Shown here: positions 32,922 to 44,459 of the stretch, in pieces
How the letters are laid out: each line of letters opens with the position of its first letter
Position numbering within the stretch: position 1 is the first letter of the stretch
Source: Adiantum capillus-veneris
Taxonomy: Eukaryota; Streptophyta; Polypodiopsida; Polypodiales; Pteridaceae
Direction of reading: 5' to 3'
Length of the DNA stretch: 64,000 nucleotides
NCBI GenBank assembly: GCA_014529385.2
Contig: CM043949.1
Location: 108,559,977-108,623,976 of the forward strand
The notes under the pieces: generated by a model
What the model saw: only the letters and a program-made list of their open reading frames with translations
Database searches by the model: none
Told to the model about the DNA's origin: nothing
Made by a program: the position numbers and the translations under genes

Positions 32922-33799
32922 CAGAGACCGAGCTTACTAAGGCTGGCCAAGCACAGCAGGCAGAGACAAGGGCCACACGCAGGTGTCCAAGCAAAGGAGG
33001 TGTAACCGACTTGGACATTCCAAGTCGGGAATCTACCATAACACACGTGAGAAAACTGAAAGAATTGAACAAAACCGAGAGAGAGACGACACGGCACAAC
33101 GAAGTTCTGCGCCCAAAGATTGGCCCCAAAGACTCGCGCCCCTTTCCGGATTTCATTATTACATATGCCTCACAAAGTACAATGTCTGAAGGTCCTCGTC
33201 TCAGCAAGCTCCCAAGCTTATCTACTTAAGAATGAGGCCCTCGCACTTTATTTTTAGGCCCTGGGCCTTCCAATAGCAATGTACATGACAAGCTTCAAGT
33301 CCAAAAGCATCCGGGTCCAAAAAGTTAGAGCTAGGGTAGCCAACACGTTTTGCAGAAATCCGTACAAGTGCCACATCAACAATGCAAATCGCAGAGGTCC
33401 GTAAAGCAGACGTCAACATCGCAAATCGCACAAGTCCATACACCTACCATGTCATCAACCTTTTATGCTTGTCTTTCTAGCCATTGTCCCTTTTGGGACC
33501 CATCGGACAAGACCAGAGGTCCGTAAAGCAGACGTCAACATCGCAAATCGCACAGGTCCATACATCTACCACGTCATCAACCTTTTATGCTTGTCTTTCT
33601 AGCCATTGTCCCTTTCGGGACCCATCGGACAAGACCCAATAAGTTGCTACAACTTATCAAAATTCGTGTCCTTTTATTTTTGGCCTCTCAAAATGTTCTA
33701 CAAGTTGTCACAACTTCTTCTACGTCTTTCAACAAGGCTCTGACCTTTTTCAATCCGGAGTCTGTCCTTTAGGTCATGCCACGTCATGACCTTGTGACA
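32922..33799 (-). repeat. 3' LTR of a further chromovirus copy
   Basis: Minus strand from TGTCACAAGGTCATGACG at 33799 to the start of the next LTR at 32921, 878 bp, so two same-family LTRs lie head to tail. Part of it (about 33380-33480) is duplicated at 33513-33620. Confidence 0.75.
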
Positions 33800-34440
33800 T
33801 ACCCCCCTCTTGAAAGAAATGTAATTGCCCTCGATTACGCCCGCAAAACCAACATAAGCCAACAACCAATTCAATAGACACTACTCTAGGTACCGACGCA
33901 CCAGACAACACATATCTAGTACTTGCACAAAGACGACGGTCACTTAACATTCACATCGCTATCCCCGCCGAGATCTTTGATGAGAATCATAATCATCGTA
34001 ACATATTTAGCAATCATATCCAAATCTTGTCGATCTCTAGCGGATGTCGGGATTGATTAAATCTTGTTACTATCATATCCACATCACCCCTCAGGTGAAT
34101 CAAGACCAAAATGTTCTGCTCATTTCGTCTTTCAATCATGCATTCAAACATCCCCCACATGAGAGAGCACATATATCACATTCATTTAAGGAATTCCCAT
34201 TTCAAAGTACTTCTTTTCCTAAAGTCATACAACCCAATACTATCAATCCATTCATATCCTTGAAATTTGAAGAGAAATCGGTGACTTTAATCTATCTGGG
34301 TAATCTGTGACAAAGGAGCGAAGTAACTTCTCTCTTCTGCAGTCCACACTACATCAGATTCAACCCGTTGATCATCGGTAACTCTTGGAATAGTTGAAGC
34401 TAGACCAAAAGCCCCATGCTGGATTTTCTCGAGTTCTTGC
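33800..34440 (-). other. 3' UTR of the further chromovirus copy
   Basis: Block-for-block match to 29930-30557 and 23666-24062 in matching orientation; ends with TTTCAAGAGGGGGGTA. The rest of this copy is absent upstream of about 34440. Confidence 0.7.
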
Positions 34441-34594
34441 ATTAGCAACCTAGAGAGGCTAATCAGGAACTTTCTGTGGACAGGGAGAGACGCAATCGGC
34501 TCGGACCAAAGTCTCCTGACAAGTCGCACTCTACCTTGCTCTCATTTGTACACCAGATCAAAGGCCGAATTCCACAGACAGGTGTCCCTTGGAG
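34441..34594 (+). other. Left flank of element F, possibly LINE debris
   Basis: Not homologous to the chromoviruses. Read across the F target site it can be joined to 56511 onward. Ends with the TGGAG target duplication at 34590-34594. Confidence 0.4.
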
Positions 34595-34987
34595 TGTCAC
34601 ATGCACATTTAACCCTATGTATACGTGGACAAGCTACTTCATGACATGGATTCAATTCAATTAGATTAGGAAGTGTTCTGGCAACTTTGTGAGTCTGTTC
34701 GCAGACCGTGCATGCCTAGACACTTACAATAGATGCATATCCTCTGGTTACACACAGCATGACCATCAGATTACAGTCAGAACCCATGAGGAGCATTTTT
34801 ACAGTGCATAGACCTATTTTCCCTATTTTAGCCATTTTTCACTTATTATTTTTAAGTGACTTTTGTTGGGAACTAGGTAGGGCAAATTTGATAAGCATAT
34901 ATAAAAGAAAACCTAGCGCTAGTGGATTCTAGCAGAAGAGGCAAGAGGAACCAAGGTTCAGCAGACACCTCTCAAATAGATCCCCCG
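34595..34987 (+). repeat. F 5' LTR, first piece
   Basis: Matches 55301-55690 of the F 3' LTR, including aagcatatataaaagaaaac (TATA-like, about 34897-34916), and stops at its C-run where G inserted. Confidence 0.93.
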
Positions 34988-35365
34988 TGTTATGTCCCGC
35001 TCACAGGAGAGGGGATCTAGCCTAGATGTCGTCGAGATGGGCGTCTAGTGTCCAAGCGGACGTAGTGTGAACACGGCCAATGTGGCCGGCCATTATTAAA
35101 AAAGAGAGGCCAAGGCCTCATTTGCAATTATTGACCCCACTGGCAGAGTGCCAATGGTTAGCCCGCGAGGCAAGGAGTGCGCGAGGTCACCTCGAGGAGG
35201 TGAGGCCGGGTGGTATAGGACGCTCGGTCTTACAAGTGCACGCCTACGTCCTCGGACGCTGGCCCCAGCACGGGGGAGCTGCTGGATGGTGGCTATGGTC
35301 GGGTGGTTTGTCCGACGTGTCTGTAGGCGGTCCGTGTAGCCGGGGATCTCTTCACTTCCGTTTCA
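34988..35365 (+). repeat. G 5' LTR
   Basis: Colinear with 44076-44459; ends ttccgtttca. A standard Met-tRNA PBS does not follow, so the 3' limit is a homology limit only. Confidence 0.78.
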
Positions 35366-35697
35366 GAGCCGGCTTGGCTGCACAAAGGACTGTATGCACA
35401 CCTACGGGCTGGATCGAGTCGGATAATTACTGTTTTATGTAATCTTCGATGATATAATTGTTTAATTGATTATTTTCTTCTCATGAGTATGTTTGCAGGT
35501 GTAAATCAATACTATCAAAAATCAGCAAATTGGCATGTGAAACTGTTGAAAATTAGAGGGTTACTTATTGATTTTACTGGTTTTCAATTATTACTCATTA
35601 ATTTGCTGATTTTGGATTAAATTCAGCATACAGTATGTTTTTTTTTTAAAAAATAAAAATAAAAAACCCTCTCTGTAATCTCCTTCTCTGTGCGAAG

Positions 35698-35744
<47 letters not shown>

Positions 35745-36255
35745 TCTCAACAGTGCAAAGAAAGCGAACCAGTCTGCAAGTCGAAGAGAGAGGGTGTGAT
35801 CGAAGAGAGAAGTCCAGCGTGGAAGGAGAGAGGTAGCGCAAGAAGTCCAACGTGGATTTTTTTGCTCTCTGCTGAGGAGTTGTTGCGTCGTTCAAATTAT
35901 CTCACGATGCCCTCTTCTGGATTTTTTTTACTCTTATGTTCAAGTGACCTTTATTTTAAAGTGGCCAGGACATTTTGGGTTTTTTTTTTAAGTATGGTCT
36001 GAAACCTGTGATTTATTAAAAACTCACTTACAGAAACTTGCAGAGCTTACAGAGAACTCAATTTTGGCTCTCCTGCTCCTCTCTCAAGCCTGCTCTCTCC
36101 CGCCTGCTCGCGCTCCCGCGCTTCCGCCATCACCTGCTCGCCTTCGGACGCTCACGCCGACGAGTAGAGCTCTTCGAAGTTCAACTTTTCGCGACCGAAA
36201 AGTGCAAAAAAGGCCCAGTTTCGCGTGAAACTTCCAGTTTTTCACACACTTTGCC
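35366..36255 (+). other. G leader with (GA)n
   Basis: AT-rich leader with T/A homopolymers at 35637-35668 and a (GA)n run at 35702-35740. ORFs over the GA tract are artefacts. Confidence 0.6.
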
Positions 36256-37325
36256 ATGGATTCCTCCAACTCGGATGTGCAGCGTGACGACGCGCCAGGT
36301 AATGTTCAAATTCCATTCACGCATGCTCTCTACACATGGATTACAAGTACTTTCCAGAGTTTCGACCAGCGTGTTACCGCTTTGGAAAACGCGAACATCA
36401 GACGAACCTTCGCTTGGCCTCTCTCGAAGGGGTTGTGCAAGGGCTTAGTTCCCGGCTTACTGCTCTAGAAAATACGGCTCAGTCGACGACTGCACGAATT
36501 TTCGAGAGCGAAACCCATCTCCAACAATTGCAAACGCAGATTGCTGCTTTTGGGCGTTCATAGGGTGGTCCGACTACCACGATTCCGTACAAAACTACAA
36601 ATTTCTCAAGGGAAGAGAAGCAGTGTACGGAATTGGCGGTAAATAACTGGCTGCACCAGTGGACCACGTATTTTGATCTCCATGGGGAACATGATGAACG
36701 GAGGATTCAAACGATTCCTCTCTATTTGCGCAGTAAGGCGCTTACCCGGTGGCGCGACATGACAGAGAAGCCTACGACGTGGGCTGATTTTTGTGTGAAA
36801 TTCAAGAGGGATTTCGCCAAAATGGATCCTTTGAAAGCCTATGCCAAATTGCAAAGTCTTTCGATGAAAACTCTGTCTTTTGATAAATATACGACAGCTT
36901 TCAAGGAGGCGCTCACCTTTTGCAAGGTGGATTCTACGCATGCTATGCACATGTACCTGTTGGGATTGCATGAGGATTACCGTTGGGCCTTAATCAAGAA
37001 CAAAGCCCCGACCGATGTCGAGGATGCAGTGGCAAAGGCCAAGATGTTCCATTTGATAAATGGAGTGAATTATGAGAAGAAAAGAACGGTAGACCATCAA
37101 TCCGGTGAGGGCGCTTCGAGGAAGCGACCCCGATTCCACATAAGTCCAAATCACCGCCGAGATCTTCTCAGGAGAGAAGAAAGCCAAAAATGCTTAAGTT
37201 TCTGATGCAATGCAGAAAAGAGCTTGCTTTGGATGTGGCCAGACAGGTCACCAAATCAAGGACTACCCCAAGAAGAAGAAGACACAGAAACCGCGAGGTC
37301 GTCCTTCGGTTCAAATTCACGAGCT
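36256..37325 (+). pseudogene. gag: gag of element G
   Basis: Starts MDSSNSDVQRDDAPG, with a coiled-coil-like heptad segment (TALENTAQSTTARIFESETH). A frameshift near 36340 and a stop at 36561 separate this from the capsid ORF 36633-37205 (NWLHQWTTYFDLHGEHDERR, LTRWRDMTEKPTTWADF, FKRDFAKMDPLKAYAKLQ). The knuckle CFGCGQTGHQIKDY near 37213 lacks its last Cys (Tyr). Confidence 0.82.
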
Positions 37326-37379
37326 CTGAGGTAACTCTGATGTCATTCAAGTTGAAATCCATCATTTAGCGCACAGTCC

Positions 37380-38020
37380 ATGCACTAATTGTACTTTTAG
37401 CACCAAAGTGTTTGGTGAGCACGATCTTCTCCGATTTTCCGGGAAGATCAATGGTCACGACGTGACCGTACTCCTTGATAATGGAAGCTCACACAATTTT
37501 GTGGATGCAAATTGGTGCAAAAACTGAGCCTGCGGACGCGGGACAATGACCATGAGTATCGCGTGAAGATGGCTCGTGGCGAGGATACAGATATATGGAA
37601 TCGGATGTTTCCAGATTTGTCGCTCGAGTTAGCTGATTACAAAGAGAACCTGGATTTCCACATCATGCGCCTGGACAGAGCAGATGTTATTCCATGGTTT
37701 TATGATAAACAACACTCATTGTATATAGACTATGTACATCACTCTCTTGTTTTTGTTAAGCAGGACATGTCTCATGTATCTGTGTCGCTTTGTAATCAGA
37801 AGTCTGTAAATAATGGTTTTGCAATACCAGTTGTTACTGCTTTGGAAATGTATAAAGAAACAAAGTCTTCTGATGTTGACTTTTATCAATGTGTACCATC
37901 TGCTTGGTTTGATTCATTAGTGCTTGGTACTTCTGTCACTGAATTTCGTAAAAATGTTTCATGTTCTTCTGTTGAACTTAGGGATTCCGACGAAATCCAA
38001 CCTTATCCGAGAAATCATGA
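37380..38020 (+). pseudogene. Protease and linker of element G
   Basis: INGHDVTVLLDNGSSHNFVD (about 37450-37509) is the catalytic loop, with Asp-Asn-Gly in place of Asp-Ser/Thr-Gly. DVIPWFYDKQHSLYIDY (37684-37734) is the usual protease end leading to RT. The frame is shifted between them. Confidence 0.75.
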
Positions 38021-38815
38021 CTGATTTGAAGGATGTTTTTCCTGATGATCTACCTCCTGGCTTGCCACCTTCAAGAGAAGTAGATCATGGCATTGAGTTA
38101 GTGGCTGGTAGTCAGCCCTTCTCAAAGCAACCCTATTGGTTTAGTAAAACCGAGGAGGACGAGATTCAGTGGCAACTGAAAGATTATCTCGGCACGGGTT
38201 TTGTTCGTTTAGTAAAACCGAGGAGGACGAGATTCAGCGACAGCTGAAAGATTTTATCGACAAGGGTTTTGTTCGGCCAAGTAAATCTCCGTGGGGAGCG
38301 CCAGTGTTACTTTCTCGAAAGAAGGATAACACTATGAGCTTGTGCGTGGATTACAAGGGGTTGAATAAGCTCACTGTCAAGAATAAGTATCCGCTCCCAC
38401 GTATGGACGATATGATAGATCGGCTCCATGGAGCGTTGTATATTACGAAGATGGACCTACGATGGCTATCATCAGATACTGATCAAACTGGAAGATATTC
38501 CTAAGACAGGCTTCCATACGCATTATGGTCACTACGAGTTTTTGGTCTTGCCTTTTTGTTTGACCAATGCTCCAGCTATGTTTCAACAGAGATGAATCAT
38601 CTGCTGAGACCATTTTTAGGCAACTTCGTTGTTGTATTTCTCGATGATATCTTGATCTACAGCCGAAGTTTGTCTGAGCACCTAGCGCATATACGCACTG
38701 TTCTCGAAGTACTAAGAACTGAGAAGCTTTACTCTAAGGCTTCTAAGTGTAAATTCTTTAGGAAAGAGCTCGCGCTGGAATTCGCGTTGACCCTGAAAAG
38801 TTAGATAAAGTGCGA
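38021..38815 (+). pseudogene. Reverse transcriptase of element G
   Basis: [59 protein letters not shown], then after a shift [13 protein letters not shown] and VVVFLDDILIYS (YxDD active site, Phe-Leu-Asp-Asp form), then LYSKASKCKFF. A 68-bp duplication and a later shift near 38470 inactivate it. Confidence 0.87.
38140..38275. repeat. 68-bp tandem duplication in G RT
   Basis: Units starting tttagtaaaaccgaggagga at 38140 and 38208, diverged at a few positions. The length is not a multiple of 3, so the frame changes. Confidence 0.9.
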
Positions 38816-39299
38816 AATTGGCCCATTCTGAAGAATGTACACCAAGTCCTTTTTAGGCTTTACTGAATTCTTTCGCAAGTTTATCAAGGATTACTCTAAA
38901 TTTGTTGCTCCGCTTACGCAACTTTTAAAAGGAGGGGTGAAAGGACCAAAGATTTCGGGTCCTCATCGTAAAGGTGATCCCCCTATTGTCTGGAATGAGC
39001 GTCTCGATGAGAGCTTTCGGACACTAAAGCACTGTGTGACTACTGCACCAATATTGCACATTGTGGATCCTAGCAAACCGTTTGTGGTTGAAACATATGC
39101 TAGTGATTATGCTATTGGTGCGGCATTATACAAGGATGGACGTCCTGTTGTGTTTGAAAGTAAGAAGCTTTCTGACCCTAAGATGCGTTATCCAACGTAT
39201 GAAAAGGAGCTTTACGCCGTAGTCCACGCCTTGAGGAAATGGCAGCACTACTTGTATGGCTCTACGTTTGTTGCATGGACAGATCATCACTCCTTGCAC
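38816..39299 (+). pseudogene. RNase H of element G, 5' part
   Basis: FLGFTEFFRKFIKDYSKFVA, then VVETYASDYAIGAALYKDG, YPTYEKELYAVVHALRKWQH and TDHHSLHH. It stops exactly at the hAT target duplication; the remainder resumes at 42388. Confidence 0.9.
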
Positions 39300-39353
39300 C
39301 ATAGTTTTTTCCAGGCGCGTCCGATTGCCCAATCGGGCTTCCTCACGCGTGCG

Positions 39354-39370
39354 CGCATGGTTGCCGCATG
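39354..39370 (+). repeat. hAT subterminal 17-bp direct repeat (left copy)
   Basis: cgcatggttgccgcatg here and at 42352-42368, in the same orientation. In the right copy it directly abuts the TIR. Confidence 0.9.
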
Positions 39371-39685
39371 GTTCAGTTTTTCGGACGCGAGCAGGGGATT
39401 TTTGACGCACTGACAAAAAAACCCCCGATTTGTTAAATGTGGCCCAAAACGCCTCTGCGCGAATTGTGAAAAACCTGCAGCCATCCCGTTTGTGCAGAGA
39501 GAGCCCCCATCAAAGCTTGAGAGCCGAGAGGACTCGAGACCGCGAGCCGGGAGCCCTACCCAATGCCCACACACTCTCCCGCGCACGGCTGATTCTTCAC
39601 CTACGCCGTCCGTTACTCGTGAGGCCTCCACTTTGTCAAGGTTTGCAACTTTGCAGTGTGCACCTTGCAAGTTTGCAGAATCCAT

Positions 39686-41866
39686 ATGGGCCGAGTGAAG
39701 CGTCCCGAATGGCAGTATGTAGAACAATTGAAGCCTCAAAAGAAAGGGCAATTTACATGTAAATGCAAGTATTGTGGGCATACTTGGGACGGCGGTCCCT
39801 CCCGTATTCGTGCACATTTATTGTCCCTCTCTGGCTATGGTGTAGGCCCATGTGGACTGGTGCCAGAGGACGTCAAAGAGGTGGTCACAAGATTGCATGT
39901 AGATGTAAAGAATGATGGGAAGGACCCAAATGCATTTGTAGATGCCTTGGTGGATGATTTGGGAGCTAATGCCTCTGCCTCAAGCTCAATGAGTACACAT
40001 GCATCAGGGAGTGCTCATGTAAGTGCCACTGGGACTTCGGCTCCAAATCAAATGTGGGGTCCTCGAGCAAGAAGAGGAAGGTTGCACAAGGGCCCTTGGC
40101 AAGTGCATTTAGCTTGCAAGCACGCAAGCAAGCAGATCAAGCCTTGCACAGGTTTTTTTATGCAGAGGACATTCCTGAATGGAAAGTGCGGAGTCCTTTC
40201 TTTTTGGAAATGGTCAAGGCAATTGGACAAGTTGGTCCATCGTATGTGCCTCCCACATACAATGCTTTGCGCACCACAGAGTTAAATGATGAGGTCAAAT
40301 GCATTGGTCATGAGATCATGGGTGTGCGCGAGAAATGGAAAAAACATGGATGCACAATTGTATGTGATGGATGGTCTGACACTAGACGCAGGTCTATCAT
40401 TAACTTTCTTGCATGCTCTATACCTAGTTCTGTGTTTTTGAAATCTGTGGACACATCTGGGGAGACAAAGACATCAGAATTTATTTTCAAGCAACTTAAG
40501 GATGTGATTATTGGGGTAGGACCCTCCAATGTTGTGCAGGTATGCATGGACAATGCAACTAATTGTGTTGGGGCCGGGCAAATGGTGGAAGAGAAATGGA
40601 AACACATTTTTTTCACGAGGTGTGCATGCCATTGCTTGGACCTCTTGTTTGAGGATATTGGGAAGCTCCCTTGGATTGCAAAAATTCTTGAAGATGCAAC
40701 AAAGGTTGTCACATTTGTCACAAGGAAGTCCACTGTCTTGGCATTGTTTCGAATGCTTAGCAAGAAGGAATTGTTGAAGCCATCGGCCACTCGATTTGCC
40801 TACTACTTCATCATGTTGGCTAGTCTTGTGGATGAGAGATGTATGCAAGGTGTGCGTAGGCTTATGATTGATGCAAAATTTGTGAAAATGAAGGCATCCA
40901 GGACTGCAGAGGCCATAGTGGTCTCGGACATTGTGTTTAATGCATCCTTTTGGCAAGAGGCCAAGTTGATTTTGAAGATTTGTGCTCCCATCTTGAAGAT
41001 ACTTCGTTTGGCTGATAGGGAAGGAGCCACCATGGGGCTTGTGTATGAGCTTACGGATCGCATGGTTGAGCAAATTCAAAACATGCAAGGTATTGATGCG
41101 GCAAAAATGCAAGAGATCAAGGACCTATGCGTTGATAGATGGAATATGATGCACACACCATTGCATGCTGTGGGATACTTGTTGCATCCTATATGGCGAG
41201 GAAGAGGGCAATTCAATGATAGTGAGGTTCATGACGGGTGGATGACATTTTTGGACAGGTATACCAAGGGTGATTTGACCATGCAGGGAACCCTCATTGA
41301 TGAGTTGGACACTTTCCTCACTGAAAGAAAGTCATTTGCTCATCCTATTGCAAAGGATCCAAAGAGAATGCAAGAGGGTGTAAAATGGTGGGAGATGGGA
41401 GACTTTTGGGGCTTGCACGCCCACATTGCAGACTCTTGCACTTAAGGTGCTTTCTCAAGGGACATGTGCCTCTCCATGTGAGAGAAATTGGAGCACCTTC
41501 TCTCTCATTCACACCAAGAGAAGAAATAGGTTACTTCCTGCTCATACCGAGAAGCTTGTCTACATACACACCAACTTGAGGCTCTTATGCAAGATCAAAA
41601 AGCGCGGCTATGAGAGAATGGAGGTGACATTGGAGATGCTTAACAAAGAGAAGGATGAGGATCGCTTGCTTGAGTTGCAGGAGATTCAGGAGGCTATTGC
41701 ACAGAGCACTGCTGATGTTATGGAGTCTCTTCCGATTAGCATGCCCAGTGATATTGGGACTTCATGCTCTGTAGCTGAGGATGAGGCTTGGGATGAGGAT
41801 GAGGATGAGGATGATGAGGGTGATGATGAGGATGATGATGAGGAGGTGGCCTTTGATGAGAGTTAG
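39686..41866 (+). pseudogene. hAT transposase with two frameshifts
   Basis: Starts MGRVKRPEW. BED finger CKYCGHTWDGGPSRIRAHLL at about residues 23-45. A shift near 40050 moves into GSSSKKRKVAQGPL, a KKRKV-type nuclear localisation motif, unless an intron lies there. The DUF659 core carries IVCDGWSDTRRRSIINF (first Asp, about 40360-40400) and VCMDNATNCVGAG (second Asp, about 40540). A shift near 41425 precedes the dimerisation end CERNWSTFSLIHTKRRNR (Glu, about 41485) and KLVYIHTNLRL. The C-terminus is Asp/Glu-rich. Full hAT length, so only recently disabled. Confidence 0.88.
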
Positions 41867-42351
41867 AGCTCATTGCATTTTGCTCTAGCCTCGGTCCTAA
41901 CTCCTCTTAGCTCTACAGTCTACTTATGTTTTGGATTCACTATTTAGCATGGAGCGACTGGACTCCACCCTCTAGGCTCTATTTATGTTTTGTCATTTGA
42001 ATTTTGGAGTACTCAGTACACAGTCTTGTTGGTTTTGGAGGCTCCATATTTTTCCATCTACTGATTCATTGATCATTTGATGTATCTATTGATCAGAGAT
42101 CTTGATCTGTTTCTCGGCTCCCGACTCCTTGATTTAGCTAGATTCTACATTTTCAAGTTTTATGATGTTTTAATGCATTATGTGGCTTTGGGCTACTCTC
42201 TAGAGTTTAGTGTTTTAATTTTAATTGCTATTTGTTATGAGATATATATATATACACTAATTTTTTAGTGCCGTATGGTATTCCACGTATGGAATCTTCG
42301 GGGGGGTCTGAATCGGACTTATATCGGACTTCCATACCCGCCCGAGTGAGA
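41867..42351 (+). other. hAT 3' region, no gene
   Basis: AT-rich, with (TA)n near 42243-42255 and a G-run at 42301-42306. Confidence 0.6.
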
Positions 42352-42387
42352 CGCATGGTTGCCGCATGAAAAAACTATGCCTTGCAC

Positions 42388-42837
42388 TATATCTGTGATC
42401 AGGGTGATCTCACAGGCCGGAAGGCTAGATGGGTTGAGCTTAAGCAAGAGTTTGACTTTGAGATCCGTTATAGAAAAGGATCCAGCAATCAAGTTGCCGA
42501 GGCACTCAACCGGATTCCTGAGATTAACGCCTTGTCTATGGCTGAAATCTCGACGGATTTCTATCTCTCTCTCCGAGGGCTATGTCGTTCCGATGGCCAC
42601 TTTGACAAGATATGGAACGAGGTCGAAGCAGGGCATGACTCGCATACAGGCTTGGGTGATCTGCAGACCCAAGTGAGTCGTGCTGGAGAGACAAGACAAT
42701 GACAATATTCCATTAGAGGTGGACTACTGTTCAGAAATGGTAAAGTCTGCGTGCCGAAAATCGATGAGATTCGACAAAGGATTTTGTGCGAATGCCACAA
42801 TGTTCCTAGCGCTGGGCACCCAAGCATCTAGAGAACT
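42388..42837 (+). pseudogene. G RNase H end and integrase zinc finger
   Basis: YICDQGDLTGRKARWVELKQ and YRKGSSNQVAEALNRI complete RNase H. The HHCC zinc-finger part is frameshifted near 42690-42830. Confidence 0.85.
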
Positions 42838-44064
42838 TTGGCTTTGGTCAAGCAATATTTCTATTGGCCAAGAATGCGCTCTTACATAGAAAGCTATGTA
42901 AAGAGATGCGCTCAGTGTCAGGTCAATAAGGCAGAGCGCCTTAGGAAAGCTGGCTTGCTACATCCATTGGAAATCCCAGATGCCAAGTGGCAGAGTATTT
43001 CCATGGACTCTATCGTTGGTTTGCCAAATACTAGTCGGGGCAATGACGCTATTTGGGTTGTGGTCGATAGACTCACAAAAATGGCGAAGTTTATACCAAC
43101 GAAGTCGACTATAAAAAGCCATGAGTTGGCAGTTTTATTTGTCGATCAGCTTTATAAGCTGTATGGTCTACCAGAGGATATCGTCAGTGATCGAGGTACT
43201 AAGTTCACTGGCCGATTTTGGCGAGATGTGTTTGCTCATCTTCATACTAAGTTGAGTATGTCATCTTCTGACCATCCTGAGTCCGATGGACAAACTGAGA
43301 GGATGAATCATACATTAGAGGACATGTTAACAGCCTATGTCTCTCACAGGCAGTCTGATTGGGAAAGATATCTTCCACAGTTAGAGTTTGCCTACAATAG
43401 TAGCAAGCATTCTGCTACTAGATTTAGCCCATTCATGCTGATTTATGGATTTGAGCCTAAATCCCCAATTGCTATTGGCTTAGAGAAAGTCAAGGAACAC
43501 CAAGCTCGTGATTTCCTGTATGACATGCAAGAAATGCTCGAATTGGCTAAGAATAGTATAAGAACGGCTCGTGATCGAGTCACTACTTATGCTAATCAAA
43601 AGAGATCTCCAAGGACTCTAGATGTGGGACAATGGGTCTATCTGAAGATACCCAAGGATTCCAAGACTATGCGAACAAGAAAGCATTATAAGCTTTCAGC
43701 TAGATATTGTGGTCCATTCTTGATCACAAAGAAAATTGGCCAAGTTGCCTACAAACTGGCTCTTCCTTCGGATGTTAGTGTACATCCAGTGTTTCATGTC
43801 AGCCGCCTTAAAGTAAAATTGGGCGAAGCCGACGTCGTTGTGTCCATCGAGGAAAATGTATGGCAAGATATGCAAACTGAGTATATTCCTCGCGAACCAA
43901 AGGCAGTTTTAGATCATCGTACCCGTCATTCGCGTCAAAAGGCTTATGACGAGTACTTAATTAAATGGAAGGGTCAATCTGAAAGGTTTGCTACTTGGGA
44001 ACCCGTTAGACCCTTGAAGGCTCAATATCCCCACTTCATTGATGAGGACATCAATGGTTCTTAA
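42838..44064 (+). CDS. Integrase with chromodomain, element G
   Basis: Open 408-codon frame. CAQCQVNKAERLRKAGLL ends the zinc finger; catalytic residues in ISMDSIVGLP, IVSDRGTKFTGRF and DGQTERMNHTLE form a complete D-D-E triad. LSARYCGPFLITKKIGQVAY is the GPY/F module and HPVFHVSRLK follows. The C-terminus DEYLIKWKGQSERFATWEPV is a chromodomain, which in chromoviruses steers integration to marked chromatin. The true N-terminus lies upstream in the broken part. Intact, but the element cannot make RT. Confidence 0.92.
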   Translation: MALVKQYFYWPRMRSYIESYVKRCAQCQVNKAERLRKAGLLHPLEIPDAKWQSISMDSIVGLPNTSRGNDAIWVVVDRLTKMAKFIPTKSTIKSHELAVLFVDQLYKLYGLPEDIVSDRGTKFTGRFWRDVFAHLHTKLSMSSSDHPESDGQTERMNHTLEDMLTAYVSHRQSDWERYLPQLEFAYNSSKHSATRFSPFMLIYGFEPKSPIAIGLEKVKEHQARDFLYDMQEMLELAKNSIRTARDRVTTYANQKRSPRTLDVGQWVYLKIPKDSKTMRTRKHYKLSARYCGPFLITKKIGQVAYKLALPSDVSVHPVFHVSRLKVKLGEADVVVSIEENVWQDMQTEYIPREPKAVLDHRTRHSRQKAYDEYLIKWKGQSERFATWEPVRPLKAQYPHFIDEDINGS

Positions 44065-44075
44065 GGGGGGAAGTA

Positions 44076-44459
44076 TGTTATGTCCCACTCACAGGAGAGG
44101 GAATCTAGCCCAGATGCCGTCGAGATGGGCGTCCAGTATCCGAGCGGACGTAGTGAGAACACGGTCAGTGTGGCCGGCCATTATTATAAAAAGGAGGCCA
44201 AGGCCTCATTTGCAGTTATCGACCCCCATTGGCAGAGTGCTAGTGGTTAGCCCGCGAGGCAAGGAGTACGCGAGGTCACCTCGAGGAGGTGAGGCCGGGT
44301 GGTATGGGACGCTCGATCTTACAGGTGCACGCCTACGTCCTTGGACGCTGGCCCCAGTACGAAAGAGCTACCGAATGGTGGCTATGGTCGGGTGGTTTGT
44401 TCAACATGTGTCTGTAGACGGTCCGTGTAGCCGGGAGATCCACTCTCCGCTTTCGTTTC
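44076..44459 (+). repeat. G polypurine tract and 3' LTR
   Basis: aaggggggaagta (44063-44075) precedes the LTR start TGTTATGTCCC. A TATA-like attattataaaaagg lies near 44180. The LTR runs into the C-run of F. Confidence 0.85.

Larger units (their letters stand above)
39300..42379 (+). mobile_element. hAT-superfamily DNA transposon, near complete
   Basis: Perfect 8-bp target duplication CCTTGCAC at 39292-39299 and 42380-42387. Terminal inverted repeats CATAGTTTTTTC (left) and its complement (right, ending 42379). 3,080 bp, with a BED-finger, DUF659-type transposase. Removing it restores G RNase H (HHSLH joined to YICDQGDLTG). Confidence 0.96.
34988..44459 (+). mobile_element. Element G: chromovirus (Ty3/gypsy with chromodomain), hosting a hAT
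   Basis: LTRs at 34988-35365 and 44076-44459 start TGTTATGTCCC. Order gag, protease, RT, RNase H, integrase, chromodomain is that of plant chromoviruses. It sits in the C-run of the F 5' LTR, so the target duplication is hidden in poly-C. RNase H is interrupted by a 3,080-bp hAT. Gag and RT are frameshifted; integrase is open. Confidence 0.9.

Noticed and set aside
35623-35895. Leu-Ser-rich ORF near 35.7 kb and similar ones at 21.6 and 58.3 kb
   Set aside because: Translations of dinucleotide repeats, open on both strands.
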